Shown: positions 8,957 through 18,417, counted from the first letter of the stretch. The stretch: 64,000 bases of DNA from Rothia nasimurium (GCF_014217215.1 NZ_CP056080.1:1426001-1490000), one strand, 5' to 3'. Notes: generated by a model from the letters alone, not told the origin. Translations and numbers: made by a program.

Positions 8957-9205
8957 TTAGTGGTAGTACTTGGTGTGCTTACCGCCCTGGCCGTAGCCTG
9001 CTGAGCGGAGCACAATACCGGCGACAACGCCGATGGCGATGATGGCAACGCCGACAACGAAGATGGGGGTGTTTGCGATGCAGAAGCCGACTGCGCCGAT
9101 GATTGCGCCGACAATCATGATGATGACCATGGCCCATGAGGCGGTGGTGTTGCCGTGGTTGTTGTAGGGCAGGTCGGGGACCATCTCAACGGTCTGCTGT
9201 GCCAT
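8957..9205 (-). CDS. small two-span membrane protein of the trp cluster (DUF6704-like)
   Basis: 82 residues with two hydrophobic segments (about 24-44 and 48-66), preceded by NNHGNTTASWAM. Short membrane proteins with an HGN-x-x-A-x-W motif lie between the Trp-associated membrane protein and trpC in many Micrococcaceae and are annotated DUF6704; the resemblance is recalled, not searched. AAGGAG precedes the ATG by 8 bases. In this genome its usual upstream partner lies about 6.6 kb away because the hut block intervenes. Function unknown. Confidence 0.75.
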   Translation of the reverse strand: MAQQTVEMVPDLPYNNHGNTTASWAMVIIMIVGAIIGAVGFCIANTPIFVVGVAIIAIGVVAGIVLRSAGYGQGGKHTKYYH

Positions 9206-9257
9206 GTGAGTCTCCTTGTAGTGTGTGGGCGTGCGCTCGCAGGTGTATGGGCGCTGA

Positions 9258-9326
9258 GCACACGGGTGCTTGTTCTCTATCTTAGAAGATAGCGGGCTCT
9301 TTGGCCCAGTTTAGGCACCCGTGTGC
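9258..9326 (-). promoter_or_regulatory. predicted three-way-junction RNA between hutH and the DUF6704-like gene
   Basis: A perfect 12-pair outer stem (9258-9269 with 9315-9326) encloses two small hairpins, 9277-9292 (CTATCT/AGATAG) and 9294-9307 (GGGC/GCCC). It ends 52 bases before the DUF6704-like start. The T-rich tract CCTTTTTATTTCC follows the stem on the plus strand, so it is not a classical terminator for hutH. It could be the hut end signal or a cis-element for the downstream genes. Confidence 0.45.
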
Positions 9327-9351
9327 CTTTTTATTTCCTTAAGGCAGGAAA

Positions 9352-10893
9352 CTAGGCGAGACGGCCAGTAACGCTTTCAGCTGCTGCCAGCAGTTCGCCG
9401 TTGGCGACCAGTTCGACGGTTTGTTCGATTTCGGGTGAGAGGAAGCGGTCGGGGCCGGGGCCAGCGACGTCCTTACGCAGGCGCCCAATCACAGCGGCGG
9501 TTGCCGGTGAGGGGGTCTGCGGGGCGCGCAGGTCGATACCGCGGGCGGCAGTCAGGATTTCGATAGCGAGGACGCGGGTGAGCCCGTCCACCGCCTTGCG
9601 CAGCTTGCGGGCAGCCGACCAGCCCATAGAGACGTGGTCCTCCTGCATAGCCGAGGAAGGAATAGAGTCGGCAGAGGCGGGCACAGCCAGGCGCTTGAGC
9701 TCAGAGACAATCGCGGCCTGGGTGTACTGGGCAATCATGTGGCCGGAGTCCACGCCGGGGTCATCGGCCAGGAAGGGCGGCAGGCCGCGGTTGCGGGCAA
9801 CATCGAGGAAGCGGTCTGTGCGGCGCTCCGAGATAGAGGCAGCATCGGCCACGGCAATAGCCAGGAAGTCCAGCACGTAGGCGACCGGGGCGCCGTGGAA
9901 GTTACCGTTTGATTCCACACGGCCGTCCAGGGTCACCACGGGGTTATCGACCGCCGAAGCCAGCTCGCGCAGGGCAACAGTTCGGGCGTGCTCGATGGTG
10001 TCGCGCACTGCCCCGGCAACCTGGGGTGCGCAGCGCAGGGAGTAGGCGTCCTGCACGTAGGTGGTCACGTTCTCGGCGTGGTGCTGGATAATACCGGAGC
10101 CCTCCAGCACCTTCTTCATATTGGCAGCCGCTGCCCCCTGGCCGGGGTGGGGGCGCAGCTCGTGCAGTTCGGGGGCAAAGACGCGGTCGGTGCCGGCAAG
10201 ACCCTCCACGCTCATGGCCGCAGCGATGTCGGCGAGCTTGACCAGGGCGTCCAGGTCGGTCAGGGCCATCACCAGCATGCCCAGCATGCCGTCGGTACCG
10301 TTGATGAGGGCCAGACCCTCCTTCTCAGCCAGTTCAACCGGGGTCAACCCGAACTTCTCGAAAGCCTCAGCGGTCTCGTAGAGCTGGCCGTCGGCGTCCC
10401 GCACCTGACCTTCACCAATGATGGCCAGGGCACAGTGCGACAGGGGCGCCAGGTCGCCGGAGCAACCCAGCGAACCGTACTCGCGCACCACCGGGGTGAG
10501 GCCGGCAGAAAGCATGTCGGCATAAGCCTGGGCGACGACGGGGCGGACGCCGGTGCGGCCGGTTGCCAGGGTTGAAAGGCGCAGGAGCATGAGGGCGCGA
10601 ATCACTTCGGTTTCGACCTCGGGGCCGGATCCTGCGGCGTGGGAGCGAATCAGGCCACGCTGCAGGGCCTTACGCATCTCAAGGGGGATGTGCTTATTCG
10701 CCAGGGCGCCGAAGCCAGTGGAAACGCCGTAGACGGGGGTATCTGAGTTGGCGAGGTCGCGGATGCGCTGGCTAGATTTTTCGATTTCAGCCAGGGCTTC
10801 GTCGCTGATGGTGACGGTCGCACCGTGGCGGGCAACTGCGATCAGGTCGGCAAAGCTCACGGGCCCGATGCCGACGGTGACGGTGGTGGTCAT
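9352..10893 (-). CDS. hutH: histidine ammonia-lyase
   Basis: First step of histidine degradation: histidine to urocanate plus ammonia. 513 residues. The MIO prosthetic group would form from Cys144-Ser145-Gly146 in GSLGCSGDLAPLSH; the Cys variant of the usual Ala-Ser-Gly is known in actinobacterial enzymes. Tyr55 (VYGVSTGFG) and the QEDHVSMG segment are present. It is the last gene of hutU-hutI-hutG-hutH. AAAGGAG lies before the ATG. A palindromic repeat (10925-10951) separates it from hutG and could lower its expression. Confidence 0.97.
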   Translation of the reverse strand: MTTTVTVGIGPVSFADLIAVARHGATVTISDEALAEIEKSSQRIRDLANSDTPVYGVSTGFGALANKHIPLEMRKALQRGLIRSHAAGSGPEVETEVIRALMLLRLSTLATGRTGVRPVVAQAYADMLSAGLTPVVREYGSLGCSGDLAPLSHCALAIIGEGQVRDADGQLYETAEAFEKFGLTPVELAEKEGLALINGTDGMLGMLVMALTDLDALVKLADIAAAMSVEGLAGTDRVFAPELHELRPHPGQGAAAANMKKVLEGSGIIQHHAENVTTYVQDAYSLRCAPQVAGAVRDTIEHARTVALRELASAVDNPVVTLDGRVESNGNFHGAPVAYVLDFLAIAVADAASISERRTDRFLDVARNRGLPPFLADDPGVDSGHMIAQYTQAAIVSELKRLAVPASADSIPSSAMQEDHVSMGWSAARKLRKAVDGLTRVLAIEILTAARGIDLRAPQTPSPATAAVIGRLRKDVAGPGPDRFLSPEIEQTVELVANGELLAAAESVTGRLA

Positions 10894-10924
10894 GGTTTTC
10901 TCCTTTGAAAGTGTATGAGGTGAA

Positions 10925-10951
10925 GCAGGCTCGCAGCGAGCGCGAGCCTGC
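10925..10951. repeat. palindromic repeat between hutG and hutH
   Basis: GCAGGCTCG and CGAGCCTGC arms around a CAGCGAGCG loop. The same core (GGCTCACAGCGAGC, small variants) recurs at 30733, 38426-38519 and 61141, so this is a member of a dispersed intergenic repeat family. Confidence 0.65.
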
Positions 10952-10966
10952 GGAACCTATAGAGTT

Positions 10967-11974
10967 TTACTCCGGCAGAGGCGTATGCCGGGTCAGGACG
11001 GTGTGAATCAGGCGGGCTGCTGTTTTGGCGGTGCGTCCGTCGATATCGAGGGAGGGGTTGAGTTCGGCCACGTCGAAAGCGGCGAGCTTGCCCGAGGCGG
11101 CAACCCTGCTCATGATGCGGTTGATGATGGCAGGGTCAACGCCCAGGGCGGCAGGGGCGCTGACACCGGGGGCAACGGCGGCCGGCAGGACGTCCAGATC
11201 TAGGGTCAGGTAGATCAGGTCGACGTGTGCGGTGAAGACCTCAACGAACTTGTCAATGGCTTGCAGGTTGCCCCAGTGGGTTTCTTCATCGAGCAGGTAG
11301 TGCACGCGGGCGCGGTCTGCGGCATCGAAGAGCACCTGGGTGTTGGCTGCCTCAGAGATGCCCACGACCGCGTAGGTCAGTTCGGTGCCCGCCCGTTCTT
11401 CGTCGGCGAGCGCCTGGCTGAAGGGGGTTCCGCTGGTGGGTTCGTCCGCTTCGCGCAGGTCGAAGTGGGCGTCGAGGTTGAGGATGCCGATGCGTGCGGC
11501 TCTGCCCTGCCCCCGGTGGTTTTTTCTGCGGGCGGACGCCGCTAGCCCCAGGTAGGTGCCGTAGGCGACTTCGTGCCCGCCGCCGAGTACCACGGGCAGG
11601 GAGCCTTCGTCGATGGTGGCGGTGACGGCTTCTGATAGCCTGCGGTGGCCGCCGACGAGGTCGCGGTTGGTCACAACAACATCACCGGCGTCCCCCAGAA
11701 CGAGGTCGGTGCGGCGGTTCCGGGCGGCCCCCTGGGCTAGTGCCAGGGTGCCCAGGGCAGAGCGCAGGGCGGTGGGCCCTTCGGCTGCACCGGTGCGCCC
11801 CTGGTTACGGCGTACTCCCTCGTCGGAGGCAAAGCCGATGAAGAGGGCGTCCGGCTTCTGGGTGAGATGGGCAAGCGGCTGCACGGCCTGGAAGAGTCTG
11901 CGGTGTTCGGCGCCGGGCCCGTCGTCGCGTCCGCTCCATGCTGGGGCGGCCCGGTCGGTGATTGCCTGGATCAT
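10967..11974 (-). CDS. hutG: formimidoylglutamase
   Basis: Manganese hydrolase of the arginase/agmatinase family converting N-formimidoyl-glutamate to glutamate and formamide. 335 residues. Metal ligands are visible in GGGHEVAYG, NLDAHFDLR and LDLDVLPAAVAPGVSAP. The ATG at 11974 overlaps the hutI stop by one base (TAATG), with GGGAGG upstream, so the two are translationally coupled. The context with hutI, hutU and hutH decides for HutG over agmatinase. With this enzyme the pathway ends in formamide, and no formiminoglutamate deiminase is needed. Confidence 0.94.
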   Translation of the reverse strand: MIQAITDRAAPAWSGRDDGPGAEHRRLFQAVQPLAHLTQKPDALFIGFASDEGVRRNQGRTGAAEGPTALRSALGTLALAQGAARNRRTDLVLGDAGDVVVTNRDLVGGHRRLSEAVTATIDEGSLPVVLGGGHEVAYGTYLGLAASARRKNHRGQGRAARIGILNLDAHFDLREADEPTSGTPFSQALADEERAGTELTYAVVGISEAANTQVLFDAADRARVHYLLDEETHWGNLQAIDKFVEVFTAHVDLIYLTLDLDVLPAAVAPGVSAPAALGVDPAIINRIMSRVAASGKLAAFDVAELNPSLDIDGRTAKTAARLIHTVLTRHTPLPE

Positions 11975-13164
11975 TAGATATCCTCCCGGTGCAGGGGTAC
12001 GACGGTTTGCCCGTCCTTCCAGACGCCTGCGACCAGGGGCACGCCGGGGCGGTAGGCCAGGTGCAGGTGGTTGGGGGCGTCCAGGGCGAGGACGTCGGCG
12101 CGGGCTCCCACGGTGATGGCACCGATGTCGGTGCGCCCCAGGGCGGCTGCTCCCCCGGCGGTTGCCGCCCAGACAGCTTCGTCGGGGCTCATATGTAGAT
12201 CGCGCACGGCCAGGGCGATGCAGAAGGGGATGGAGGTGGTGAAGGAGGTACCGGGGTTGCAGTCAGCCCCCAGCGCCACCGTTACCCCGGCATCCAGCAG
12301 ACGGCGGGCGTCGGGGTAGGCGCCCCGGGTTGAAAAATCTGCCCCCGGCAGTACGGTAGCCACCGTGGAGCTATTAGCCAGGGCGTCGACGTCCGCGTCC
12401 GTCAGGTAGACCACGTGATCCACGCTGGCAGCACCCAGCTCAACGGCCAGCTGCACACCGGCCCCGTAGGTCAGCTGGTTCCCGTGCACACGCGCCTTCA
12501 AACCGGCAGCGATACCGGCCTGCAAAACGGCCCGGGACTCGTCCTCGCTAAAGGCACCGCGCTCGCAGAATACGTCAATCCATGAGGCGTAGGGGGCGCA
12601 TTCCGGAATCATGGTGTCAACCACCATCTGCACGTACTCGTCGTGCTTATCCCGGTATTCCGGCGGAGCCACATGGGCGGCTAGCAAGGTGACCTCGTCG
12701 GTGCAGGCCGCAGCGACCTGCACCGATTTCAGTTCAGATTCAGCCGACTGGCCGTAGCCGGTCTTCACCTCAATCGTGGTCGCCCCGGCCCGGGCGTACT
12801 CCTGCATGAGTGAGCGGGTGTTGAGTTCCAGCTCAGCTGCACTCGCTGCGCGGGTAGCCTCGATGGTGGTGCGGATTCCACCGGCTTCATACGGCTTGCC
12901 TTCCATGCGGGCGGCAAACTCGTGCGAGCGGTCCCCGGCAAAGACCAGGTGGGAGTGGGATTCCACGAAGCCCGGCAGCACGGCGCGTCCGCCCAGGTCT
13001 AGGCAGCGGTCGGACGCCGGTGCCTGGTTGGCTGCGCCAACCCAGGTGATACGGCCCTGCTCCACCACGAAGGCGGCGTTTTCGAGTACGCCCAGGGGCC
13101 CGCGGTCCAGGGTGGGGTCGTTGGTGACCAGTGACCCGATGTTGGTAAAAAGACGGCTGGTCAT
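11974..13164 (-). CDS. hutI: imidazolonepropionase
   Basis: Zinc-dependent amidohydrolase opening imidazolone-5-propionate to N-formimidoyl-glutamate. 396 residues. The amidohydrolase metal motif is His70-x-His72 (ESHSHLVFAG), followed by AAHVAPPEY, VHGNQLT and ALGADCNPGTS. It starts 2 bases after the hutU stop and ends overlapping hutG, so it is an internal gene of a tight operon. The N-terminal composite domain begins directly at the start, so the start is well supported. Confidence 0.96.
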   Translation of the reverse strand: MTSRLFTNIGSLVTNDPTLDRGPLGVLENAAFVVEQGRITWVGAANQAPASDRCLDLGGRAVLPGFVESHSHLVFAGDRSHEFAARMEGKPYEAGGIRTTIEATRAASAAELELNTRSLMQEYARAGATTIEVKTGYGQSAESELKSVQVAAACTDEVTLLAAHVAPPEYRDKHDEYVQMVVDTMIPECAPYASWIDVFCERGAFSEDESRAVLQAGIAAGLKARVHGNQLTYGAGVQLAVELGAASVDHVVYLTDADVDALANSSTVATVLPGADFSTRGAYPDARRLLDAGVTVALGADCNPGTSFTTSIPFCIALAVRDLHMSPDEAVWAATAGGAAALGRTDIGAITVGARADVLALDAPNHLHLAYRPGVPLVAGVWKDGQTVVPLHREDI

Positions 13165-13166
13165 GG

Positions 13167-14831
13167 CTAGCGGTTTTCCTGCATGGGAATGCGAACCCCG
13201 CGCTCAGCTGCAACCTGCTGGGCGTACTCGTAGCCGGCGTCCGCGTGGCGAATTACGCCCATACCGGGGTCGTTGGTTAGCACTCGTTCCAGCTTGGCAG
13301 CGGCCAGCTCAGAACCGTCAGCGATGCAGACCTGGCCCGCGTGGATGGAGCGGCCCATGCCCACGCCGCCGCCGTGGTGGATGGATACCCAGGACGCACC
13401 CGATGAGGTGTTCACCAGGGCGTTGAGCAGGGGCCAGTCGGCAACGGCGTCGGTGCCGTCCTTCATACCCTCGGTCTCGCGGTAGGGGGATGCCACAGAA
13501 CCGGAATCCAGGTGGTCACGGCCAATGGCGATGGGGGCAGAGAGCTCACCGCTAGCTACCATCTCGTTGAACTTGAGACCTGCCTTGTGGCGTTCGCCGT
13601 AGCCCAGCCAGCAGATACGGGCGGGCAGGCCCTCGTAAGCAACCTTCTCACCGGCCATGGTGATCCAGCGCTTCAGGTGCTCGTTCTCGGGGAAGAGTTC
13701 GAGAATCGCCTGGTCGGTCTTCTTGATGTCTTCGGGGTCGCCGGAGAGGGCGCACCAGCGGAAGGGGCCCAGGCCCTCTTCGAAGAGGGGGCGGATGTAG
13801 GCGGGCACGAAGCCGGGGAAGTCAAAGGCGCGCTGGTAGCCTGCCTTGCGGGCCTCATCACGGATGGAGTTGCCGTAGTCGAAGACCTCAGCCCCGGCGT
13901 CCATAAAGCCAACCATTGCCTCAACGTGGGCTGCCATGGCCTCGCGGGAGCGCTTGGTGAAGAGTTCGGGGTCGCGGGCGGCTTCTGCCTTCCAGTCCTC
14001 GAAGGTGACCTCGGTGGGCAGGTAGCTCAGCGGGTCGTGGGCGCTGGTCTGGTCAGTGACGATATCGATGGGGGCCTTGCGGCGCAGCAGCTCAGGGAAA
14101 ATCTCGGCGGCATTGCCGACGACGCCGATGGACAGGGGCTTCTTGGCGTCGCGAGCCTCGATGGCGAGCTCTAGAGCGTGGTCGAGGTCGCGGGCCTTGA
14201 CATCCAGGTACTTGTGGTCGATGCGGCGGTCAACGCGGGACTCGTCAACGTCCACGCAGATAGCCACGCCCTCGTTCATGGTCACGGCCAGGGGCTGGGC
14301 ACCGCCCATACCGCCAAGACCGGCAGTCAGGGTGATGGTTCCAGCCAGGGTGCCGCCAAAGCGCTTGCGGGCTACCGCACCGAAGGTCTCGTAGGTGCCC
14401 TGCAGAATACCCTGGGTGCCGATGTAGATCCAGGAGCCCGCGGTCATCTGGCCGTACATCATCAGGCCTTCGGCTTCGAGCTTGCGGAAGTGCTCCCAGT
14501 TGGCCCAGTCGCCGACCAGGTTGGAGTTGGCCAGCAGCACGCGCGGGGCCCATTCGTTGGTACGGAAGACGCCCACGGGCTTGCCGGACTGCACCAGCAT
14601 GGTTTCATCACTCTTGAGGGTCTTGAGGGTGGCGACGATAGCGTCAAAGGCTTCCCAGGAGCGGGCTGCGCGACCGGTGCCGCCGTAAACCACCAGGTTA
14701 TCGGGGTGCTCGGCTACCTCGGGGTCGAGGTTGTTCATGAGCATGCGCAGGGCGCCTTCCTGCTGCCAACCAAGGGTGTTGAGTTCGGAGCCGCGGGGGG
14801 CGCGGACGGGGCGGGGGCCGCTGGTGGCCAT
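13167..14831 (-). CDS. hutU: urocanate hydratase
   Basis: Converts urocanate to imidazolone-propionate using tightly bound NAD as electrophile. 554 residues from ATG 14831; a frame continues to 14849, but AAAGGAG sits 8 bases before 14831 and so within that extension. NAD contacts lie in [11 protein letters not shown] (170-180), and the active-site Cys is Cys407 ([15 protein letters not shown]). It is the promoter-proximal gene of the hut operon, 147 bases from the divergent regulator start. The operator-like palindrome at 14946-14957 lies between them. Confidence 0.96.
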   Translation of the reverse strand: MATSGPRPVRAPRGSELNTLGWQQEGALRMLMNNLDPEVAEHPDNLVVYGGTGRAARSWEAFDAIVATLKTLKSDETMLVQSGKPVGVFRTNEWAPRVLLANSNLVGDWANWEHFRKLEAEGLMMYGQMTAGSWIYIGTQGILQGTYETFGAVARKRFGGTLAGTITLTAGLGGMGGAQPLAVTMNEGVAICVDVDESRVDRRIDHKYLDVKARDLDHALELAIEARDAKKPLSIGVVGNAAEIFPELLRRKAPIDIVTDQTSAHDPLSYLPTEVTFEDWKAEAARDPELFTKRSREAMAAHVEAMVGFMDAGAEVFDYGNSIRDEARKAGYQRAFDFPGFVPAYIRPLFEEGLGPFRWCALSGDPEDIKKTDQAILELFPENEHLKRWITMAGEKVAYEGLPARICWLGYGERHKAGLKFNEMVASGELSAPIAIGRDHLDSGSVASPYRETEGMKDGTDAVADWPLLNALVNTSSGASWVSIHHGGGVGMGRSIHAGQVCIADGSELAAAKLERVLTNDPGMGVIRHADAGYEYAQQVAAERGVRIPMQENR

Positions 14832-14945
14832 GTCTACTCCTTTGTACATGATGGTCTGCTTTGCCCAGCTTCTGGTTCTTTACTTTTGCCTGACCGCGCC
14901 GGGGCGGTACAGTGGAAAGATGAAGAGGGTCACACACCTATCTTC

Positions 14946-14957
14946 TTGTATATACAA
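14946..14957. promoter_or_regulatory. HutC-type operator palindrome
   Basis: TTGTATATACAA is a perfect 12-base palindrome 21 bases before the regulator start, in the divergent region with hutU. HutC repressors of the GntR family bind TTGTATxTACAA-like sites upstream of hut genes (established for pseudomonads). A TTGTCAA half-site follows at 14961-14967. No other such palindrome was seen in the hut block. Confidence 0.7.
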
Positions 14958-14978
14958 CTGGTTGTCAATGGAGTAGGC

Positions 14979-15725
14979 GTGGAAAAAATCACCGACTTGT
15001 CCCAGCAGTTCGCTGACCACAAGGCCGCACAAACCCCCGCCTACCAGCTGCTCAAAACCATCATCACCGAGCAAATCAACAGCGGCCACTGGGCAGCGGG
15101 CGAAAGCATCCCCTCAGAAAACGAGCTCGCTAGCGCCCTGGGTCTCTCCCGCATGACCGTCAACCGAGCTATCCGCGAGATGACGCTTGAGGGTCTGCTC
15201 GTGCGTACCCGCGGGGTCGGCACCTTTGTTGCTGAGCATAAGAACCCCTCTGCCCTGCTTGAGGTGCGCAACATTGCCGATGAAATCACCGAACGCGGCC
15301 ACACCCACAGCAGCAAAGTACTCACCCTCGAAGAGATACCGGCAGCCCAGGCCCAGCGCCGCCTAGCCCCCGAACTGGGTGAGAGGGTCTTTCACAGCGT
15401 GCTGGTCCACTACGACGACGGGCTACCTATCCAGCGCGAAGAGCGCTACGTCAACGCCGTAGCCATACCCGACTATCTAGAGCAGGACTTCACCAGCATC
15501 ACCCCCAACTTTTACCTGGGGCAGTGCTCCCCTATCACCCGGGGCACGCACACCGTCGAAGCGGTGCTACCTACCAGCCCACAGGCGTCCGACCTGCAGA
15601 TCAACCCCACCGAACCCTGCCTGCGCCTGCTGCGCAGCACCTGGTCAGGCGATGAGCTCATCAGCCAGGTGGTGCTGCTGCACCCCGGTTCCCGCAGCCG
15701 GCTAGAGGGATCCTTCGGCCTATAA
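14979..15725 (+). CDS. hutC: GntR-family regulator, HutC-like
   Basis: 248-residue one-component regulator. Residues 15-80 form a winged helix typical of GntR (IPSENELASALGLSRMTVNR, then LVRTRGVGTFVAEHK). The rest is a UTRA ligand domain (HSVLVHYDDGLPIQREERYVN). Start GTG 14979 chosen because the similarity starts there and GGAG precedes it by a few bases; an open frame continues upstream without homology. Divergent position to hutU and the palindrome between them suggest a repressor that responds to urocanate. Ligand and target are inferred from context; another UTRA regulator is the alternative. Confidence 0.85.
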   Translation: MEKITDLSQQFADHKAAQTPAYQLLKTIITEQINSGHWAAGESIPSENELASALGLSRMTVNRAIREMTLEGLLVRTRGVGTFVAEHKNPSALLEVRNIADEITERGHTHSSKVLTLEEIPAAQAQRRLAPELGERVFHSVLVHYDDGLPIQREERYVNAVAIPDYLEQDFTSITPNFYLGQCSPITRGTHTVEAVLPTSPQASDLQINPTEPCLRLLRSTWSGDELISQVVLLHPGSRSRLEGSFGL

Positions 15726-15744
15726 ACCTCCTCTAGATACAGCA

Positions 15745-15780
15745 AAGCCGCAGCCCGCTATCGCAGCGGGTCTGCGGCTT
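15745..15780. terminator. bidirectional hairpin between hutC and the Trp-associated gene
   Basis: Arms AAGCCGCAGCCCGCT and AGCGGGTCTGCGGCTT pair almost completely. It lies between the convergent ends of hutC (15725) and the membrane protein gene (15798). Confidence 0.75.
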
Positions 15781-15797
15781 GAGACGCTCTGCCCCTC

Positions 15798-16421
15798 TTA
15801 CAGGGTGGGGTCCTTACCCTCGCTCAGGGAGTCCCAGGCGTCGATTTCGTCCGTTTCTTCGGCAGAAGCCACGCGGGCTGCCCGGGCAGCTGACCGGTCG
15901 TACTTGCGCCCGGTCTTCCAGTGGGAGGTAGCAACAAAGGCCCACACACCAGCCAGGGCAACCAGCACACCGCACACGGTCGCCAGCAGGGGCATGGCGG
16001 TCACAGCGTAGGAGTTAGCCGGGGCGTTAGTACCGGTCATCGCACTGACCTGGGCCATAGAGGCAGCCTGCGGGTCGGCGTTTACACCAAAGGCAGCTAC
16101 CGCCAGGCCCAGCCCCACACCCACCAGCAAGAGAGCCAATACCTTGCGGAGCTTAGGCCCGGCAATCCGCAGGGCAACCGACGCGACCAAGGCAACCAGG
16201 GCCAGGGCAGAGCCGGTGGAGCCGGCGTCCGCCCCCGAAATGTCCAGGGTGGAGGTTGAAACGACCGTGCTGACTTCGGCGCGAATCCAGGTGGGCAAAG
16301 TGGTGAGGAAGGCGGTAGCAGAAATAGCCATGGCCCCCAGCATCACGCGGGCAGGTTTAGCCCAGCCCGGCACCGGGCGCGCGGTAGCAACCTCAGCAGG
16401 CTGGGCCTGTGACTCGCTCAT
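15798..16421 (-). CDS. tryptophan-associated transmembrane protein (TIGR02234 family)
   Basis: 207 residues with four hydrophobic segments (about 25-47, 69-87, 92-112, 142-166) and the charged C-terminus with WDSLSEGKDPTL that is characteristic of this family in actinobacterial trp operons. It starts directly after the trpE stop (TAG then ATG), so it is translationally coupled with trpE. Function unknown; association with tryptophan synthesis is by gene neighbourhood. In relatives the small DUF6704-like gene and trpC follow; here the hut block has been placed between. Confidence 0.9.
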   Translation of the reverse strand: MSESQAQPAEVATARPVPGWAKPARVMLGAMAISATAFLTTLPTWIRAEVSTVVSTSTLDISGADAGSTGSALALVALVASVALRIAGPKLRKVLALLLVGVGLGLAVAAFGVNADPQAASMAQVSAMTGTNAPANSYAVTAMPLLATVCGVLVALAGVWAFVATSHWKTGRKYDRSAARAARVASAEETDEIDAWDSLSEGKDPTL

Positions 16422-17990
16422 CTAGTCAATCACCTCGGTCGACAGGGGCGCCAGGCCCGACGCGGTGAGCACGGCGCGCAGCGGGGCGGCCGCCTTGTTC
16501 ACGGTTTCCTGGGCTTCAGAAGCGGGCACCGAGTCCATGACGATACCGGCACCGGCCTGCACGTAGGCGCGTCCGCTCTTGAGCACCGCGGTGCGGATGG
16601 CAATTGCCATATCCATGTTGCCTGCAAAGTCAAAGTAGCCGCAAACACCGCCGTAAACACCGCGAGCGCTCACCTCGTACTCGTCGAGCAGCTGCATGGC
16701 ACGGGGCTTGGGCGCACCCGAGAGGGTGCCTGCGGGGAAGGCTACGCGCAGCACGTCGTAGGCGTTCATGCCCTCGGCCAGCTGGGCCTGCACCTCGGAT
16801 GAGATGTGCATGATGTGGCTGAATCGCTCGATTTCCATGAACTGGGTGACGTTGACGCTGCCGGGTACCGCAATGCGGGAGAGATCGTTGCGGGCCAGGT
16901 CGATGAGCATAAGGTGCTCGGAGCATTCTTTTTCGTCGGCAAGCAGCTCTTCAGCCAGGGCAAGGTCTTCTTCGCGGGTGGCGCCGCGCGGACGGGACCC
17001 GGCGATGGGGTGGGTGGTGGCGGTGCCGTTTTTGAGGGTGACCAGGGCTTCGGGGGAAGAGCCGACAATCTGGAAGGGCTCGCCGTCTTCGGTGGATTCG
17101 AAGTTGAAGAGGTACATGTAGGGCGAGGGGTTGGACTGGCGTAGCACCCGGTAGACGTCCAGGGCGCTGGCGCGGTTTTCTGCCTCGAAACGGCGGGAAA
17201 TCACGATCTGGAAGACATCGCCGTCGATGATGTTTTTCTTGGACTTATCGATGGCGTCCAGGAAGCCCTGCTCTGCCCAGGTGTGCTTGACCTGCGCTAC
17301 CTGCGCCTCGATATCCGCTGTGCCGGTGAGGGTTGAGACCGATTCGGGGGCGGGCTGGGCGAGTTTATCCATCATGGCGTAGACGCGGGAGAGCGCGTCG
17401 GCGTAGGCGGCGTCGATGTTGTCGTCGGTGCCGTTGAAGTTGATGGCGTTGGCGATGAGGGTGACGGTGCCATCGGAGTTATCGTGCACTGCCATGTCTG
17501 AGACGATGTTCAGGGCGAACTCTGGCAGATTGACGTCGTCCGCCGGGCCGCCGGGTAGTTTCTCCCAGCGGCGCACGACGTCCCAGCCCATGTAGCCGAC
17601 CAGGCCGCTGGTGAGCGGGGGCAGGTTATCGAGGGGCTCGGTGTGCAGCATCTCCAGGGTCTCGCGGATAGCCTCAACGGGGTCGCCCTCGGTGGGTGCG
17701 CCGGAGGGGGTGAGCCCCTGCCACACAATCTGCCCGTTCTTGGTGGTGAGGGTTGAGCGGCTGGAGGCACCGATAAAGGAGTAGCGTGACCACTGCTTCT
17801 GCTCATTCGCTGATTCCAGCAGGAAGGTGCCGGGGGCGGGTGCGCCGTCGGCGGCGACCAGGGCCCGGTAGATGCCGATAGGGGTCATGGCGTCTGCGAG
17901 AACTTTGACGCGCACGGGAATGACGCGGCGGCTGGCAGCTAGTTCACGGAACTCTTCTAGGGTCGGTTCGACGATTCCCAAGTCGTGCAT
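16422..17990 (-). CDS. trpE: anthranilate synthase component I
   Basis: Makes anthranilate from chorismate with TrpG, committing chorismate to tryptophan. 522 residues. An N-terminal TrpE-type domain carries LLESA (tryptophan feedback site) near residue 57. The chorismate-binding core has SPEALV, IAGSRPRG, DEKECSEHLMLIDLARNDL and PAGTLSGAPK. AGGAAACC precedes the ATG. It begins 31 bases after the hisI stop, with no room for a classical attenuator. No trpG is visible in this window. Confidence 0.97.
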   Translation of the reverse strand: MHDLGIVEPTLEEFRELAASRRVIPVRVKVLADAMTPIGIYRALVAADGAPAPGTFLLESANEQKQWSRYSFIGASSRSTLTTKNGQIVWQGLTPSGAPTEGDPVEAIRETLEMLHTEPLDNLPPLTSGLVGYMGWDVVRRWEKLPGGPADDVNLPEFALNIVSDMAVHDNSDGTVTLIANAINFNGTDDNIDAAYADALSRVYAMMDKLAQPAPESVSTLTGTADIEAQVAQVKHTWAEQGFLDAIDKSKKNIIDGDVFQIVISRRFEAENRASALDVYRVLRQSNPSPYMYLFNFESTEDGEPFQIVGSSPEALVTLKNGTATTHPIAGSRPRGATREEDLALAEELLADEKECSEHLMLIDLARNDLSRIAVPGSVNVTQFMEIERFSHIMHISSEVQAQLAEGMNAYDVLRVAFPAGTLSGAPKPRAMQLLDEYEVSARGVYGGVCGYFDFAGNMDMAIAIRTAVLKSGRAYVQAGAGIVMDSVPASEAQETVNKAAAPLRAVLTASGLAPLSTEVID

Positions 17991-18021
17991 GGTTTCCTCT
18001 GGTTGTGGTGTGTCTGGGGAG

Positions 18022-18417
18022 CTATTCGGGGCGGACGCCGGTTGCGGCGGGCAGCTGCCCGCCAGCTTCGAAGCAGGTGGTGGTTCCGGTGTGGCAGGCT
18101 GCGCCTACCTGGTCGGCCTCGATAAGCAGGGCGTCGCCGTCACAGTCGATACTGACGCTTTTGACGTACTGGTAGTGGCCGCTGGTGTCGCCCTTGCGCC
18201 AGTATTCCTGGCGGGAGCGAGACCAGAAGGTGACCCGCCCTTCGGTGAGGGTGCGGCGCAGGGCTTCGTCGTTCATCCAGCCGAGCATGAGCACATCGCG
18301 GGTGTCGTGCTGCTGAATAATTGCGGCGAATAGGCCGTGCTCATCGCGTTTGAGGCGGGCAACGATATCGGCGGGCAGAGAAGCGCCCTCGGTGGCGCTG
18401 GGTGCTGGTGTACTCAC
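18022..18417 (-). CDS. hisI: phosphoribosyl-AMP cyclohydrolase
   Basis: Third step of histidine biosynthesis, opening the adenine ring of PR-AMP. 131 residues, the usual size of stand-alone HisI without a HisE domain. Metal and substrate motifs are [42 protein letters not shown] and [10 protein letters not shown]. It begins the hisI-trpE unit. The matching hisE, hisG and hisF lie about 13 kb away on the same strand across the accessory island. Confidence 0.96.
   Translation of the reverse strand: MSTPAPSATEGASLPADIVARLKRDEHGLFAAIIQQHDTRDVLMLGWMNDEALRRTLTEGRVTFWSRSRQEYWRKGDTSGHYQYVKSVSIDCDGDALLIEADQVGAACHTGTTTCFEAGGQLPAATGVRPE

Noticed and set aside
10458-10468. Cys instead of Ala in the HutH MIO tripeptide as a novelty
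   Set aside because: Cys-Ser-Gly is an accepted variant in actinobacterial histidine ammonia-lyases.
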